Assembly: GCF_000003815.2 (NCBI RefSeq)
Contig: NC_049993.1
Location: 10,115,505-10,179,504 of the forward strand
Direction: 5' to 3'
Length of the DNA stretch: 64,000 bases
From: Branchiostoma floridae
Lineage: Eukaryota; Chordata; Leptocardii; Amphioxiformes; Branchiostomatidae
Below the pieces are notes generated by a model that saw only the letters and a list, made by a program, of their open reading frames with translations, searched no databases and was not told the DNA's origin. Positions 45,801 through 57,300 of the stretch are shown piece after piece (position 1 is the stretch's first letter; every line of letters starts with the position of its first letter). The translations under genes and the position numbers were made by a program.

Positions 45801-47028
45801 ATCCCAATGAACCTAGTCTCCAAGCAGACCCTACGATGCCTGAAGAGATAGTATCAAAGCTGGCAAAGGAGTATAGCCGGCCAAAGGGAGATAGCCAGCC
45901 AAAGGGAGTCAAACGGGCACCGGAGCAAGCAGACCCTACGATGCCTAAAGAGATACAGTCAAACCTGCCCTAGCGACCACCTTTTCTCAACGACCACCTG
46001 GCCAACGCGACCGCGACCGGCCCAAATTGGGACCCATAACGACCGCATCATTTTCAAATTTGAGGTTTTCATTTTTCTTTTAATGATAACTAGCGCGATT
46101 TTGTGCCGAAATCGGCCAATTTGCGTCGGATTTTGGGGTTAGATTTACAGTTTACAGTGTGTGTGTTGTATTTAACATTAAAGACCTCTCTTCTTTGCGT
46201 GCGTGCAGTGTGCTTGCTATTTGGCATTAAACACAACGGAAACCATTTATACTTTGCATCGGGCATGTTTTGAGTCGATACTCTTCTCAGCGACCACCTG
46301 TCCAAATCGACCGCTTTTTTCTGGTCCCCCGGGTGGTCGTCTTGGGCAGGTTTGACTGTAGTATCAAAGCTGGCAAAGGAGTATAGCCGGCCAAAGGGAT
46401 ATAGCCGGCCAAAGGGAGTCAAACGGGCACCGGATCCGGAGCAAGCAGACCCTACGATGCCTAAATAGATAGTATCAAAGCTGGCAAAGGAGTAAAGCCG
46501 GCCAAAGGGAGATAGCCGGCCAAAGGGAGTCAAACGGGCACCTGGTGCCGCTACACTAAGTCCCTTGCCAGCTTTGATACTATTTCTAAGGCACCGTAGG
46601 GTCTACTTGGAGACTACAATGAACCGCAACGTATCAGTCTGTGTCCAACATTTAGACCTACGTCTTATATTTAGAGAGAAGCAGATACTAAATTGACGAA
46701 GTATTCATCAGCATATATGTGGAGCTCACTCACTTTTCAGGGCATACATCTTCCCTTGGGACAGGTCTGCATTGTACTGTGCAAGATCCTTCTGACACTG
46801 TTGGCTGATGTTGGCGGTGGGTTGGGCGGTGATGGAGATATCAGTCCCGTTTTCGGTGCGCGAATCGCGGACGGTGTCGGCAAGATTCTGCTGAAGAGGC
46901 CCTTTCGAGCCGAATAAGGAAGCCAATAACTGGGCCGAGGCGTCGAGAACACCCTGGTTCCATACTGCCTGGGACCTGGCTATGGCAAATACAGCCGAAC
47001 AAAGACAAATGTACAGCAACAGCCTCAT
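30847..47028 (-). CDS. nrf-6-like membrane acyltransferase, 16 exons
   Basis: Coding exons on the minus strand: 46734-47028, 40899-41062, 40167-40245, 39749-39848, 39544-39640, 39337-39391, 38969-39136, 38094-38187, 37065-37166, 35926-36094, 35491-35570, 35032-35133, 34694-34802, 34256-34454, 33155-33297 and 30847-30957. All borders are AG/GT, every phase agrees, and the sum is 2067 nt (688 residues plus stop). A signal peptide (MRLLLYICLCSAVFAIARS) opens an extracellular cysteine-containing NRF region (GKPPSGILGGNLAWTGSYYQ, VAVCVPSSCSQQDV). A membrane anchor follows (GVILLLLVIGTIYDV), then the acyltransferase-3 region (CLNGIRFLSMSWIILGHTYQ, SFFFISGLLMSYLLLKRI, MSWSWYLANDMQFFAIGVPL, YCRIGPYLVGLAVGWLM, LTFCTYLMHVPVVFAFYF). 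It ends GVEKVVFKK. The family includes C. elegans nose resistant to fluoxetine protein 6; acyl transfer to an unknown substrate is inferred. The large first intron is full of repeats. Confidence 0.93.
31220..32692. repeat. repeat-rich part of the last nrf-6-like intron
   Basis: Outside the separately listed minisatellite, this holds T-rich sequence and a direct copy (32582-32692, cctagggagcaaccctaccc onward) of 30280-30392. At 32845-32937 a segment of about 50 bp (cagttgacctgag ... caaccatccccctgatc) occurs twice. No exon found. Confidence 0.5.
31950..32335. repeat. 39-bp minisatellite, about ten copies
   Basis: Units of gcaagttctgatgttttgtg plus tgttgtatttgtaaacatt, 39 bp, with 40-bp variants that carry an extra T and GAG. 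Because 39 is divisible by three, long open frames appear on the minus strand (NTTHKTSELAMFT repeated). These are artefacts, not genes. Confidence 0.93.
33361..33531. mobile_element. foldback element, copy 1
   Basis: ACACAAAGGTATACACGGAT (left) and ATCCGTGTATACCTTTGTGT (right) are exact inverse copies, extended inward through caccactgtcgccttc-like sequence, with a short loop. The left flank (gtagtaatcatag, gctaaactttcttcc) also matches the outer ends of the copy at 37781-38014. Located in an nrf-6-like intron. Confidence 0.75.
34603..34650. repeat. ATTC microsatellite
   Basis: Irregular (attc)n and (cattcaac) repeats in an nrf-6-like intron. Confidence 0.85.
35729..35810. repeat. GA microsatellite
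   Basis: About 80 bp of (GA)n with a few interruptions in an nrf-6-like intron. Confidence 0.95.
36143..36333. mobile_element. MITE with 38-bp inverted repeats
   Basis: TTCCACCAGGTGCCAAAATA (left) and its near-inverse TATTATGGCACCTGGTGGAA (right) continue inward through ccgccacct and aggtggcgg to aacgtt. Length 191 bp. Immediately downstream (on minus) of the exon at 35926-36094, beginning 49 bp from its acceptor. No clear target duplication. Confidence 0.7.
36764..36829. repeat. AT microsatellite
   Basis: About 66 bp of nearly pure (AT)n in an nrf-6-like intron. Confidence 0.95.
37255..37740 (+). mobile_element. tRNA-derived SINE
   Basis: The head has a pol III A-box-like TAGCGCAGCGG (37265-37275) and a B box GGTTCGAATCC (37308-37318), with a tRNA-like anticodon arm between them. 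The body contains cactttacacgactttcctc and gtacctagcttcggctaggg, also seen in the repeats at 41510-41590 and 43740-43810. The tail is (actg/actgactg)-like (37724-37742). Located in an nrf-6-like intron. It is not a functional tRNA: the anticodon loop lacks the usual T33 and the acceptor arm is absent. Confidence 0.8.
37781..38014. mobile_element. foldback element, copy 2
   Basis: Related to 33361-33531: left acacaaaagtatacacggat and right gtgtgtacttttgtgttgga, continuing outward through agaaagtttagct to gctatgattacta. The loop is longer and includes gaaaggaaactcgcaggagt. Located in an nrf-6-like intron. Confidence 0.7.
38815..38895 (-). repeat. tRNA-like fragment (probably SINE head)
   Basis: On the minus strand, ccgggttcgattcccgg forms a T-arm with a B box, preceded by gttgtgatcttgagga, which resembles an anticodon arm. 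The predicted acceptor strands do not pair and no A box of good quality is visible, so a real tRNA is unlikely. Confidence 0.4.
40260..40440. mobile_element. MULE-like MITE with 9-bp target duplication
   Basis: The element 40269-40431 (163 bp) has inverted ends: TAGTCTCCAAGCAGACCCTA and TAGGGTCTGTTTGGAGACTA, extended through cggtgcctta and atagtatcaaagctgg. The 9-bp sequence GCATGAGTT flanks it on both sides (40260-40268 and 40432-40440). A 9-bp duplication with long inverted repeats fits Mutator-like elements. Its near edge is 23 bp from the exon at 40167-40245. Confidence 0.85.
40847..40942. repeat. 49-bp tandem duplication of an exon end and splice donor
   Basis: cacctgtgttgtctgttgaa starts at both 40847 and 40896. 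The copied segment contains the last coding bases of the exon 40899-41062 and its donor. The inner copy (donor GTGAGT) keeps the frame. The outer copy (donor GTGTGT at 40849) would add 49 nt and an immediate TGA. Confidence 0.9.
41440..45813. repeat. 2.3-kb tandem duplication in nrf-6-like intron 1
   Basis: Copy 1 from about 41440 to 43675 and copy 2 from about 43680 are nearly identical (agttattgag at 41571 and 43801; ctgacgca, ctgcttataaatattaatga and others keep the order). Each starts with a SINE-like head (ggttcaaatccg) and holds accagctgctgccgcacc and tail units of about 68 bp (ttacgcc...ggttataccggctat): two units in copy 1, three in copy 2. Both end in the left end of the MULE-like MITE, preceded by caatgaacc. 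Few differences, so the duplication is recent. All frames inside are paired copies and not genes. Confidence 0.9.
43529..46616. mobile_element. rearranged second copy of the MULE-like MITE
   Basis: The left end TAGTCTCCAAGCAGACCCTA starts at 43529 (and again at 45814 in the duplicated copy). The matching right end TAGGGTCTACTTGGAGACTA stops at 46616. The 9-bp CAATGAACC lies outside both: 43520-43528 (and 45805-45813) and 46617-46625. The interior repeats the segment atagccggccaaagggag several times and contains the inserted mariner-like element. Confidence 0.75.
45956..46358. mobile_element. mariner-like MITE nested in the MULE-like MITE
   Basis: 403 bp with ends CAGTCAAACCTGCCC and GGGCAGGTTTGACTG, extended inward by gaccacc and ggtggtc. 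TA stands at both borders (45954-45955 and 46359-46360), and joining the flanks restores the host motif agatagtatcaaag of the MULE-like MITE. Interior non-coding. Confidence 0.88.
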
Positions 47029-47700
47029 GGTTCTGTTCGTATAAGCAGAGCACCCGTGAGCGGCACTTCGTCACCACAGCCTGGCGCGATGCAAATAAGA
47101 TCCAGAGGGTTGAAACAAATTTGATACCAGATCAGCAGACTGGCGTAGTTACGCAAACAGAGATACGCCCTGATGACATTTTGCGAAGTGAGATGTAGGT
47201 TAATTGGGGGCACTTGTTTATGGAGGTAAAGATATGCAATTCGTTACATGTACGCCTTGGACAAAAGTTGCTTAGGTTTTCAGACAGCGAACCCATGTAA
47301 GAAATGGTCGATAGCCCCAGTGGAACCCATGTAACGTTAACTAAGCTTTATTCCTTTAGTGATAAATTTGTACCTAGAAACCCCCGTGCGAATGTCTGAA
47401 TAGGTACAACTACCCAAACTGCTGACCCAGCCGTTTGGTCTTTACTGTGTACATGTATGTATACCAAAGGTCTGTTTTCCGTACATGAAGATAACTATGT
47501 CATTTCAACACTGAGTTACTTATTCTAACAACTGACATGGATGTTTTTCACACTGCCCTTAGTTTGCGATTGTACAACGGATGTGACCAAATCCGAAGCT
47601 ACTTCCATGGAATATTCCGTTTTGTATTCATATTTCACTATCAATGCAAAGGTCGATGAATTTTTTCCCGAAAATGTTTGGCTATCCTACATCCATTATC
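47029..47700. other. nrf-6-like 5' flank
   Basis: Upstream region of the minus-strand nrf-6-like gene. I see no clear core promoter motif and no other gene. Confidence 0.4.
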
Positions 47701-47756
47701 ATCAGTCCCACACGGTATTAAGGGATATCAAGTCGACAGACGTTGGTTTCCTGTTG

Positions 47757-48089
47757 TAACGCTAGTTCACCTTTGTCCGTGGGGTAACCTTTATCCGTTG
47801 TTCTTCAAACAGCACATTTAGGGGTATCAAGTCGACGGACGGCTGTTCATACTGTAATTCTTTTTCGAAATATAGCAGTTCGAACTCATTTCGTTGGCAT
47901 GATAGCTCTAAATACACTGCTTAAGAAAATAACGGATATAGCTTACCCCACTAATAAAGGTGAACTAGCGTTGATATGTTGAAACTATTGTAGTTTGAAA
48001 CTATCGTCCGTCGACTTGATATCCCTAAATACCCGTTTCCTAAAGCAACGTATATAGGTTACCCTGCGGATAAAGGTCAACTAGCGTTA
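47757..48089. mobile_element. inverted-repeat MITE
   Basis: TAACGCTAGTTCACCTTTGT (left) matches the inverse of the right end (aaaggtcaactagcgtta). Inside each arm are ggggtaacc- and atcaagtcgacggacg-type motifs in inverse order. Related half-units lie just outside on the left (gggatatcaagtcgacagac at 47722). No coding sequence. Confidence 0.65.
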
Positions 48090-48324
48090 ATCCAATTATT
48101 TTGTATTTAGCTAAGATTCTTGACAACTGTTGAATTATGAACTTCAAGGTTTCTCTTTACTTATGCAAATAAGATCCTCATTTCCAAAGTTTACATCAGT
48201 TTTGTAATATAATCTTCTCCTCCAAAATGACACACATTGTGCAAGTAGAAAAGTCTCACATTGACAAAGTAGGCTACTGGTAGGCAGAGAAACTGGAAAC
48301 TGTAGCACTACAAAACAGGTGTTT

Positions 48325-48740
48325 TTTTGTGTTTGGCGGATGTGGTGTTCAGCACCAAGGGCAAATAAACCTGTACCTGTGTCTTTGTGCGCATGGGATT
48401 GTGTGAATTCATGTAGTATTCATTACCTAAGAAACGACGTACTGTAGACGATAAAGATTCATTTTTTGTGTTTGGCGGATGTGGTGTTCAGCACCAAGGG
48501 CAAATAAACTTGTACCTGTGTCTTTGTGCGCATGGGATTGTGTGAATTCAATAGTATTCATTACCTAAGAAACGACGTACTGTAGACGATAAAGATTCAT
48601 TTTTTGTGTTTGGCGGATGTGGTGTTCAGCACCAAGGGCAAATAAACTTGTACCTGTGTCTTTGTGTTCATGAGATTGTGTGAATTGAATAGTATTCATT
48701 ACCTAAGAAACGACGTACTGTAGACGATAAATATTCATTT
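48325..48740. repeat. 138-bp tandem repeat, three copies
   Basis: gtttggcgga starts at 48331, 48470 and 48608 (139 and 138 bp apart). Each copy holds gtggtgttcagcaccaaggg, a gcaaataaac segment and gaaacgacgtactgtagacg. Copies are nearly identical, so the expansion is recent. Confidence 0.93.
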
Positions 48741-51302
48741 TGAACCCAAGGAACTCATAAGAAGTAAACAGCTTAATAAACAGTCAGGGAGGTATGATCT
48801 TCTGCGATGACCATGGTCACCGATCAACAGCGCCGCCTGACAATCCATACTAGCATTGCAATTTGCTTGTCAAAAACATGTATATTCGTCAACGTTTAAT
48901 TCCGTCATGGATCAAACGAAGCGTCTTGCAATGCTTACTAAAACTGTTAACTTTTCTAGAATCACGGCGATGTATGTTCGGACAGTTCAGTACAAACAAC
49001 ACTTTACAAGGGATCCCGGACGTCCAGAGAAAAATGTGAAATCTTGACCATCTGAAACTTCGCATTCAAGGGGCACAATTTGCTTGTAAACCTAGTTCCC
49101 TAATGCCATTTTTTTTCGATGGCCCTTCCTCGGCTCAAAAAGTTTTCGATGGCCCTACTCTCAGGCCAAAAAACGTTTCAATGCCGGCCCTTCTCACTTA
49201 AATATCGTCAAGTCCCTAGCCATATAGGATTGACGAAATGCATTAATTGATGCAGAGGGTAAGTAGCATTTGAGGGTAACTTTTCCTGGTCTATGGTTTT
49301 GATTATTTAAATGGCACCTTTGTCATCTCCACTTTCCTAGCTTCAAACATGCCTTCCTACGGGGGTGCGGGGATCGTACAATTCCGAAAAAAGGTGGGAA
49401 ATTGGTCCGGGAAGTCAGTCCACGCTAAGGTTCATCCGGCTGGGCGGTCGGCCAAACCCTGTGATAGTAAAACTCTGCTGGAAAATTATTCTCCCTATAA
49501 CAGCCAGCGTAGTCAGGCTGCTAGATCTTGAGACTACCACTTCCACCCAAAGGGTTTACTTTACTGGCATATGCTGCAATAGTGGCATTACTTCCAATAA
49601 CAGCTGTACTGGGCAATTACTAGTATGCTGTGCATTAAAAGGGACATATCGGAAAGTAAATCTTAAAAATGTGAAATAATTTTAATGTTTGGCATATAAA
49701 GTTAATACACTGTGGTCATTTATTCAACATTCGAATACTCCTGACTTCCATATTACAAATGAAGGTAATATATATATTTTTCACACGCTCGAATCAGTTT
49801 TGGGATACCTAGAGTATGCCATCCATTCAACCGAATTGACATTGCCTAATGTAACGGTTACTGTAAAACCTCGTGCCTGATCACGCCACCATACACCATG
49901 TAATCAACAAGACCGTCAAACATGGGGCAGGTATGGGGGATGGGATGTCTACTCTTCCAGGATTATTATTTCTATAATGACACGTTCCTACTTCACCAAT
50001 GTCAATTTTGTTGTATTTAACGTACGAGAAATATAAATATAATTCAATAGAAGTGAACGTACACCGTTGAAACCGATATGTTATACATAAACATTAGCGT
50101 CGCGTTCGGCGTTGACCCATTTCATAATGGTACCGTCCTACCGCATGACCTTCTTTCGTGAACAATCTAGACCTGGTATTTCTGGTTCCACACCCACAGA
50201 ATAACAACGTTGTGTTAACTGTATTATTTATATCGCGGGTTTTTACAGCGGGGAGGTTTTTGTAAATATGTGCACATATAATCGTTGTCGCTGAGAGATT
50301 TCGTGACTGAGGTAAGCTGATGCCTTATTGTATTGTATTGCATGTTTATTGTTTTATGTTATTGTTTGTCAGTTCAGTCTGGTTTCGCCTAAGTCATTGA
50401 CACGCCGTTCAAAAGCCTGATACGTGTTCGGAGCACAGGGCTGTGAAAGGAGAACACAAGGCCTGGCTCATATAGCGTTTTCTCGTTGGTAAACTGCACT
50501 TTAGCTACCCAAAGCTCCCCACACACAGCCCGAGTCGACTTCAAACGAATGACGTCAAGGTCAAGAATTGTTACTTTACAATAACATAGTGTTTCATGTT
50601 GCACCTCTAGAGATCCTGGCTGTCCATCACAATTTAATCAATTTAAACAGTTTAACCAATGACATTAAAGTAATAAGGGGTTTGACCAATGAAAGAGAGG
50701 CAGCACAAAAATTTGCATCTTTTTGTTTACATTTTGCATATTTTCTACGTTTTGAGGGATGTTTGTGTGTTCATTATTTAATGGACAATATTCTGACTAT
50801 GCAATATTTTACCTCACTATTGTATTTTTACCTCAATGAAAATGGATTTAACATTATAGCTTTTGGTGTGTCTGTCTGTCTGTGTGTCTGCCTGTCTGTG
50901 TGTCTGTTTGTGTTTCCGGATTTGTGGTTGAAGCATGTCCTCTGGATGGATTGTAATGATATATGGTATGTAGGTAGGTGTTTGAAAGACGAAGGTCAAG
51001 GTTGATTTTGGGCCCCCTAGTGTGTGACCTTGGTACTGCAGCAGTTGACAGATATAGCTTATGATGTAAGGAAGAAGTGATGTATTTTGGGCTCCAAGCA
51101 GCTTGCTCTGAAACTGCAGGGGCGTTTTTGTCAAAATCTTACAACAAGCATTACACAACAGAACGATGAATTTCCATGATATTTGGCATGCAGATATCTT
51201 TGGCAGAGATGTACATAATGGAGTGCATATTATGCAAATTTCCAGGACTTCATCTGCATACTTAATGAGGAAAATCTAAATTTACAGTGTTTTGTTTTTT
51301 AG
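48741..51302. other. intergenic or 5' region of TLCD4-like gene
   Basis: No convincing coding exon. From about 50935 to 51130 it carries the dispersed motif gggccccctag ... ggtactgcagcag also seen at 21770-21930 (inverted), 52923 and 55770. The acceptor at 51301-51302 implies at least one untranslated exon upstream that I cannot locate. Confidence 0.4.
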
Positions 51303-51312
51303 GTGAAGCAAA

Positions 51313-54300
51313 ATGACATCTGCTGTACCCATGTACAGCATAGAACCAGTGTACCTGGCGACCTTCCTTTGTACCATTGTGGTCTGCCTCTGCATCTTCA
51401 AGTTCATTGGTCCCTGGATAATGAGAAGGGTGACAAAGAAGTATGACACCCTGTCCTACATAAAAAGAGTGGAAGTGAACGAAACGTAAGTATGACTACA
51501 TTCAAATATGATTTTATTTCATCTTATTTCATTGAAATTGTAACAATGCAACAGAGTAAATGAAATCTGTGCACCACTTTATTCTATTGTCTAAAGACTA
51601 ATGTTGATTTGATAATATGGGTGACAACTGAGCATGCATCAGTTTTTTTTCCTTTTACAAAAAGATAGTTTTCAATCATATAATTTGAATACAAAGCAGC
51701 TGCTAATATGGTTAATGTGTAATGTACTAAATCGCAAAAAAGAATTGAAAACTAGATAATGAATGAATGTACTGAATGCTACATTGTACATCTCTTAACT
51801 TAAATGTACAATATACAGGGCTCGAAATACTTTTTTCTGCATACCTGCACTGGTGCAGGTAACATTGAAAATTACCTGCACCAGACAAATTTTACTTGCA
51901 CCACTCTGAATTTAGGAAGTACTGAAATTATAGGATCATACTAAAATTATTCAGGAACCATTGCAGCTATTTTTTCTTGGTAACAGTCAATGCAGCTAAT
52001 AACAATCCATATACACTTGCATCATAGGACATTTATGTATAAAACCAAGTTCATGGACCAGTGCAGGTTAGGTGCAGGTACAGGTAGACACCAGAAATAC
52101 CTCAGCACAGCTCCAATTTTACCTGCACTAACCTGCATATGCAGGTAGTATTTCGAGCCCTAATGTTTAGGTACAATGCCATTGTCTTATTAATAACTAA
52201 TTTGTTCAACCTTCCTGACTACTTTCATTAGGAAGGTAACTTTTTAAACTTATTTCTAATCACTTTCAGAAATGTACTGTTTAGTAGTAGTCTTTACACA
52301 ACCTTCCTCACTCCACCCAGGTGTAACAATGGGCACCAGACTTTGGTTGGGGAGGTTAAAGATGCATGGGCTCCGCTCCCTTATATATAGACACAGTGAA
52401 TAACATGACCCACTGCCCTTAAACCTTTTATGTATTCAAATTCACAGAATGATGGCACTGGCACACTCGGCAGTTGTTGGCGTGGCTTCCTGGTACGTGT
52501 ACTTTACACAGGACGACATCAAACCCACACTTACCAGGTCAGATCTATACTAAGTCATGGTTATGTGTCAGAGATATCTGTTGGTAATTTATGTCTGCAC
52601 TAGTATACAATGCATGTATGTTATGGCCTGATGCAGTTTCCTTGTACATTTCCGGCCAATATTTCGCTACCACGTTTCTCCAAAGACAGTAATATTTCTG
52701 ACTCAAACAATTGATGTTAACTTTGTACCATGTAATCCTTGTCCCTTACACTAAAGTTATATTGAACTCTGTATTATTACCTTCGGCAAGAAGGTTATAT
52801 TTTGGGTAGCGTTTGTATCTATGTTTGTAGAAGACCAGCATAATTCAAGAACGCCTGGATGGATTGTATTGTTATTCGATATGTGGGTAGGTCTTGATTA
52901 CACGTAGAAACAATTAGATTTTGGGCCCCCTAGCGGCCTGTTACGGTACTGCAGCGGAACTTCCGGGTTTGATATTTCAAGTTCTGGACATGCTGCGGTT
53001 ATGATTTTTAAGTGGTAGACAGCTCTTGATGCCGAGAGTAAGTGGTATAGGTTTGGGCCCCCTAGCGGCTTGTTTTGGAACTGCTGGGCTGGTATAGTGT
53101 CAGACTTTGAAAGGGAATGACTCAAGAAGGGGTCGACAGATTGTCATTTTAGTATGTAGATAGCTTAAGAAAAGCTTCATATAATTACATATTAATTTTG
53201 CAAATTGGAATCTAATTTGCATAATTAATTAGGAAATCGTCTAAACACGCTCAGTTCCATTATAGGACCATTGACTCAATTGCAACATGTGACATTTGTA
53301 ACTGAGAAAGAGATGAATATTAATAGGTATGTAATGCAAAATAAAGGCCTAATTTGCATACTTAATGAGGACATGCTATAATGTCATTGTGGCAAATGAC
53401 GGGAACTTCTAACTTGTGGCATTTGGAAGTTATGTATAGGTGAACGTCATTCAACATTAATTATGCAAATGAGGACTTCATTTGCATAAATTATCAGAAA
53501 ATATGTAACCTATAAAAACCTTTGTAACATTTATATTGTGTATGTCTGTTTGGTGGAGGAGATGATCAAGTAATATAATTTATGCAAATGAGAACCTTAT
53601 TCGCATAATTAATGACGAACACAATGCATTAATACAGCAGTTGTAAAGGGTAGAATCATTTGGCGAAGGTATGGGGTCGTGGAACTCTAGTTGTGAATTG
53701 GGTAGATATTAGTCTTGATGTTTTGAATAGTACTGCAGCTCTAGCATACATTGTATCCGATGCGAATATTGAGCAACACATTGACTGACAATGTCTATGA
53801 ATGGACAGAATAACTGAAGGTTCATTACGATATTTGCTAGGTGGGTATAAATAGGCGTCAGGAAAACCATGGAGATTATACTGACTATAAGTATAACCTC
53901 CTAGAGAAAACAAAGGTCAAGTTTGAAAATTGACCTCCAGGCAGCTTTCTACGGTATTGCAGCAGCGCTTCTGGTGTTGATACATGTATCTCGTGTTCAC
54001 GCAATGACCCTCATACTGTAAGTTACTGTAAATGTTTTTAAGTTCGCGGGGATCTAATTTCGCGGTAGCGGGAAAAACGACTTTTCGCGGTGGATTTAAG
54101 TTCGCGGTAACACCATACACTGCAATCTAATATCATAGTAGAAAAATGTTCGCGGTGGTTTTAAATTCGCGGTGAAGTGGTCACCGCGAAAACCGCGAAC
54201 ATTAATCCACCGCGAACATTTCTGCATTTACAGTACTCAATAGCAATTTATGTGACTGTTACAGGTACAATTCTCCTCCTGTGTTGTTCATCGACTCCAT

Positions 54301-57300
54301 CTTCTTCGGGTTCAGTGTCTCTGGTAAATTGGCACTTATTGTTTTAACACATGATATTAAACACTGAGTCAAATTCAATGCGGTTTTAGAGATAGAACTT
54401 CGAAACTTATTTTGAAACCATGTATTGACTGAAGTATCCTTTTGTTGTGTATTTCAAAATTGTATGCTGAAACTAATGGCATGCCTTGCATCAACTTACA
54501 GGGCTCGAAATACACTTTTCAGTCAACTTGCACCTGTGCAAGTTAAGCCAAAGGTAACTTGCACCAAAAGAAACTTACTTGCACAACCCAAAATAGTGAA
54601 CTTTTAACCCCTTATCTCCTCTTCTGAAAATTTGCAAATGTACGTGTCTGAGTAAATGGGGATACATACCGGTAAAGACCACATGTTTGGATGTTTTTCT
54701 GTAGCGTATTTTATTTTTGGTTTGAAATTGTACAAACTGTTTCATAAAAACTGTGAATTTAGCCTCAATTAAGACAATTCAATGTCTACAACTCGATAAG
54801 ATCCATAGATTTCTTCTGGACTCTTCGAGTGACATCCATCACAGTAACTAGTCTTAAGCCTCTCCAGAATGAAGTGGTAGAACAACTCAATACAATACAT
54901 ATAACTGGAAAAACCAGTTGAACATATTAAAGTCACTAATTAGTATGCAAATGTACTCATATGCAAATCAAGGTAAAACAGCACCATAGGAATCATTAGC
55001 ATTGTAGAGATGGATTTGTTTAAAAAAAAATAGTTTACCTGGATGTCTAACCAAATTTAGAAAATAACAGAAATAAAAAATTTAGGCTTTTTTTTTATTC
55101 AGTGTTATTTTCTTTTTACCTTTCAATGACAGACAATATTCTCGGTGTGTGTAAGCTTTTTCTAATGTCAGGTATTAGAGGACAAAAGTAACTTGCACTG
55201 GTGCAAGTTTGGTCTAAACTTACTTGCACCACACCAATTTTACTTGCACAAACTTGCATATGCATGTGGTATTTCGAGCCCTGACTTACAATGTACTCTT
55301 ATGTAGTAAATACCTTGGCTAATATTAACGAAACTAATAAGCTGTTGAACTCTTTTTTTTCAGACTTGGTCTTGCTGGTCATCTATCGTGTTTTCGGGCT
55401 GCCTTTTGTCCTACATCACATGATGGCTGCATTTAATGGATACGTTGTCTTGGTATTGCATGATTTAATTACCTTCGCCAAGGAGGCTGTATATTTGGTG
55501 CCATTTTCTTTGTGCTTGTGTTTGTTGCCAGCATGACTCAAGTCAGTTATGATAATTGGCATGGGCCGGGGTAGGGTTGGAAAAACAAAGGGACAAGCTT
55601 TATAGTTGGCCTAGCTGCTTTCTTAAGCACTGCACCAGATTGAACTTCCATTTTTTTATATCTCATATTCATTATCTTGTGTTCTCATGCTATGTTTGGT
55701 ATGATTTTTTTAGAAGTAGATATGTAGCTCTTGGAAGAGAATGTGAGTGGTCTGGGTAATGGGCCCCCTAGCGGACTGTTAGGAACTGCAGGGCCTACTC
55801 TGTTTGCTACTTTAAAAAAGAATAACAGTCAAGATGTGGTTGACGGACTGCTTAACTTTGTTTATAACGAACTCTTCGCAGGTTGNNNNNNNNNNNNNNN
55901 NNNNNNNNNNNNNNNNNNNNNNNNNNNNNNNNNNNNNNNNNNNNNNNNNNNNNNNNNNNNNNNNNNNNNNNNNNNNNNNNNNNNNTGGAAATTTCACTTT
56001 GTCATTGTGGTTTTAAGTTCACAATTGAAACTGCGTTGCAGGGTTTTACTGTATGTAAAAGGGGAACATTTGCCGTGATGCAAGCCACCACAAACATTTC
56101 AATCTCCAAGCAGATCCTACGGTGCCATAAGATGGTATCAAGGCTGGCCAAGGAGTATAGCTGGCCAAAAGGCTTCACTCCTCTCCCAGCTTTTGAATGC
56201 TATCTTATGCTACCAGCAGCTTTCGATACAATCTTATGCTACTGGAGGATCTGCTAGGAGATTACAAACAATTTCCCAAAAATATCAAGCATTGACTGAC
56301 TGCCCTACCAAGGACTTTACATAGGAGGTTATACAATGTACCTTTACGTATTCTTGGACTTACTTTTTTTCGAACAAACACTAGTGATAAGACTCATGAC
56401 ACTAATTGTTTTTTTAAAATCACTATTGTTTTTTGTTAATTACCATTGTTTTTCAGTACAACAATCACAACAACCAAGTTGTGTAACTTGCTTTTGTCCA
56501 TCACCTGTCATCCAGGCGTACCGCTCCATGCCTTACTACTGTCTGACAGGAATGATGATGGAACTGTCTGGTCCATGTACTAACATGAGGTACACGTATG
56601 TTCAACAGTTTTCATAATAATTACCTCAAAAGAAGGTCCATCTCTCATAAGTAGAGCTGTGTACGTACCGGTACACTGTACCTATACAGTACCCTGAGGT
56701 ACAATGAATTACATGACTTTTTTTGTAGGTGCAGGTCCAAAATTACCGGAACACTGGTGTACTGGTACTGAATCTGTATCTACTAGTAATTAGTGCAAAC
56801 CAGGCAGGATAATAGGTCAGAGGATGGCCACTTTGACAGATAAAATTACCATGAAATTATCGTCAATCTGACGGATAAAATTACTGTGAAATTACCGCAG
56901 TCTCTGAGTGTGTGTTCAGCATCAACCTCAGTCCCAGCCCTCCCGTGGGTCAGATCACCTGGCTAAACACACTTCACTACCAGTGGACTGGCCCCCTGCT
57001 GTAGTGACTTATATATGTGTGACCCCAGGGCTTAAAAACGGAGATGGGTGCCGGGCCTACGCATCACAATGTGATGTATGGCAACTTAAGCTTTAGCTTT
57101 AGAAGAGATGGTGGAGAAGGAATTGCACACCCCTCCATATCCTTCACCATAAAAACTCATGTGCAGGTCAGGCAAACAGGTTGCCGAACCCACCGGCAAG
57201 TGCCTGTTTGCCTGCTCATCTGTCGAAAAATTGACAGGACTAACCGAAATAATGCTGAACAAAGATTTTGACATGGAGTTTCTCACATCACTTCCAGGTT

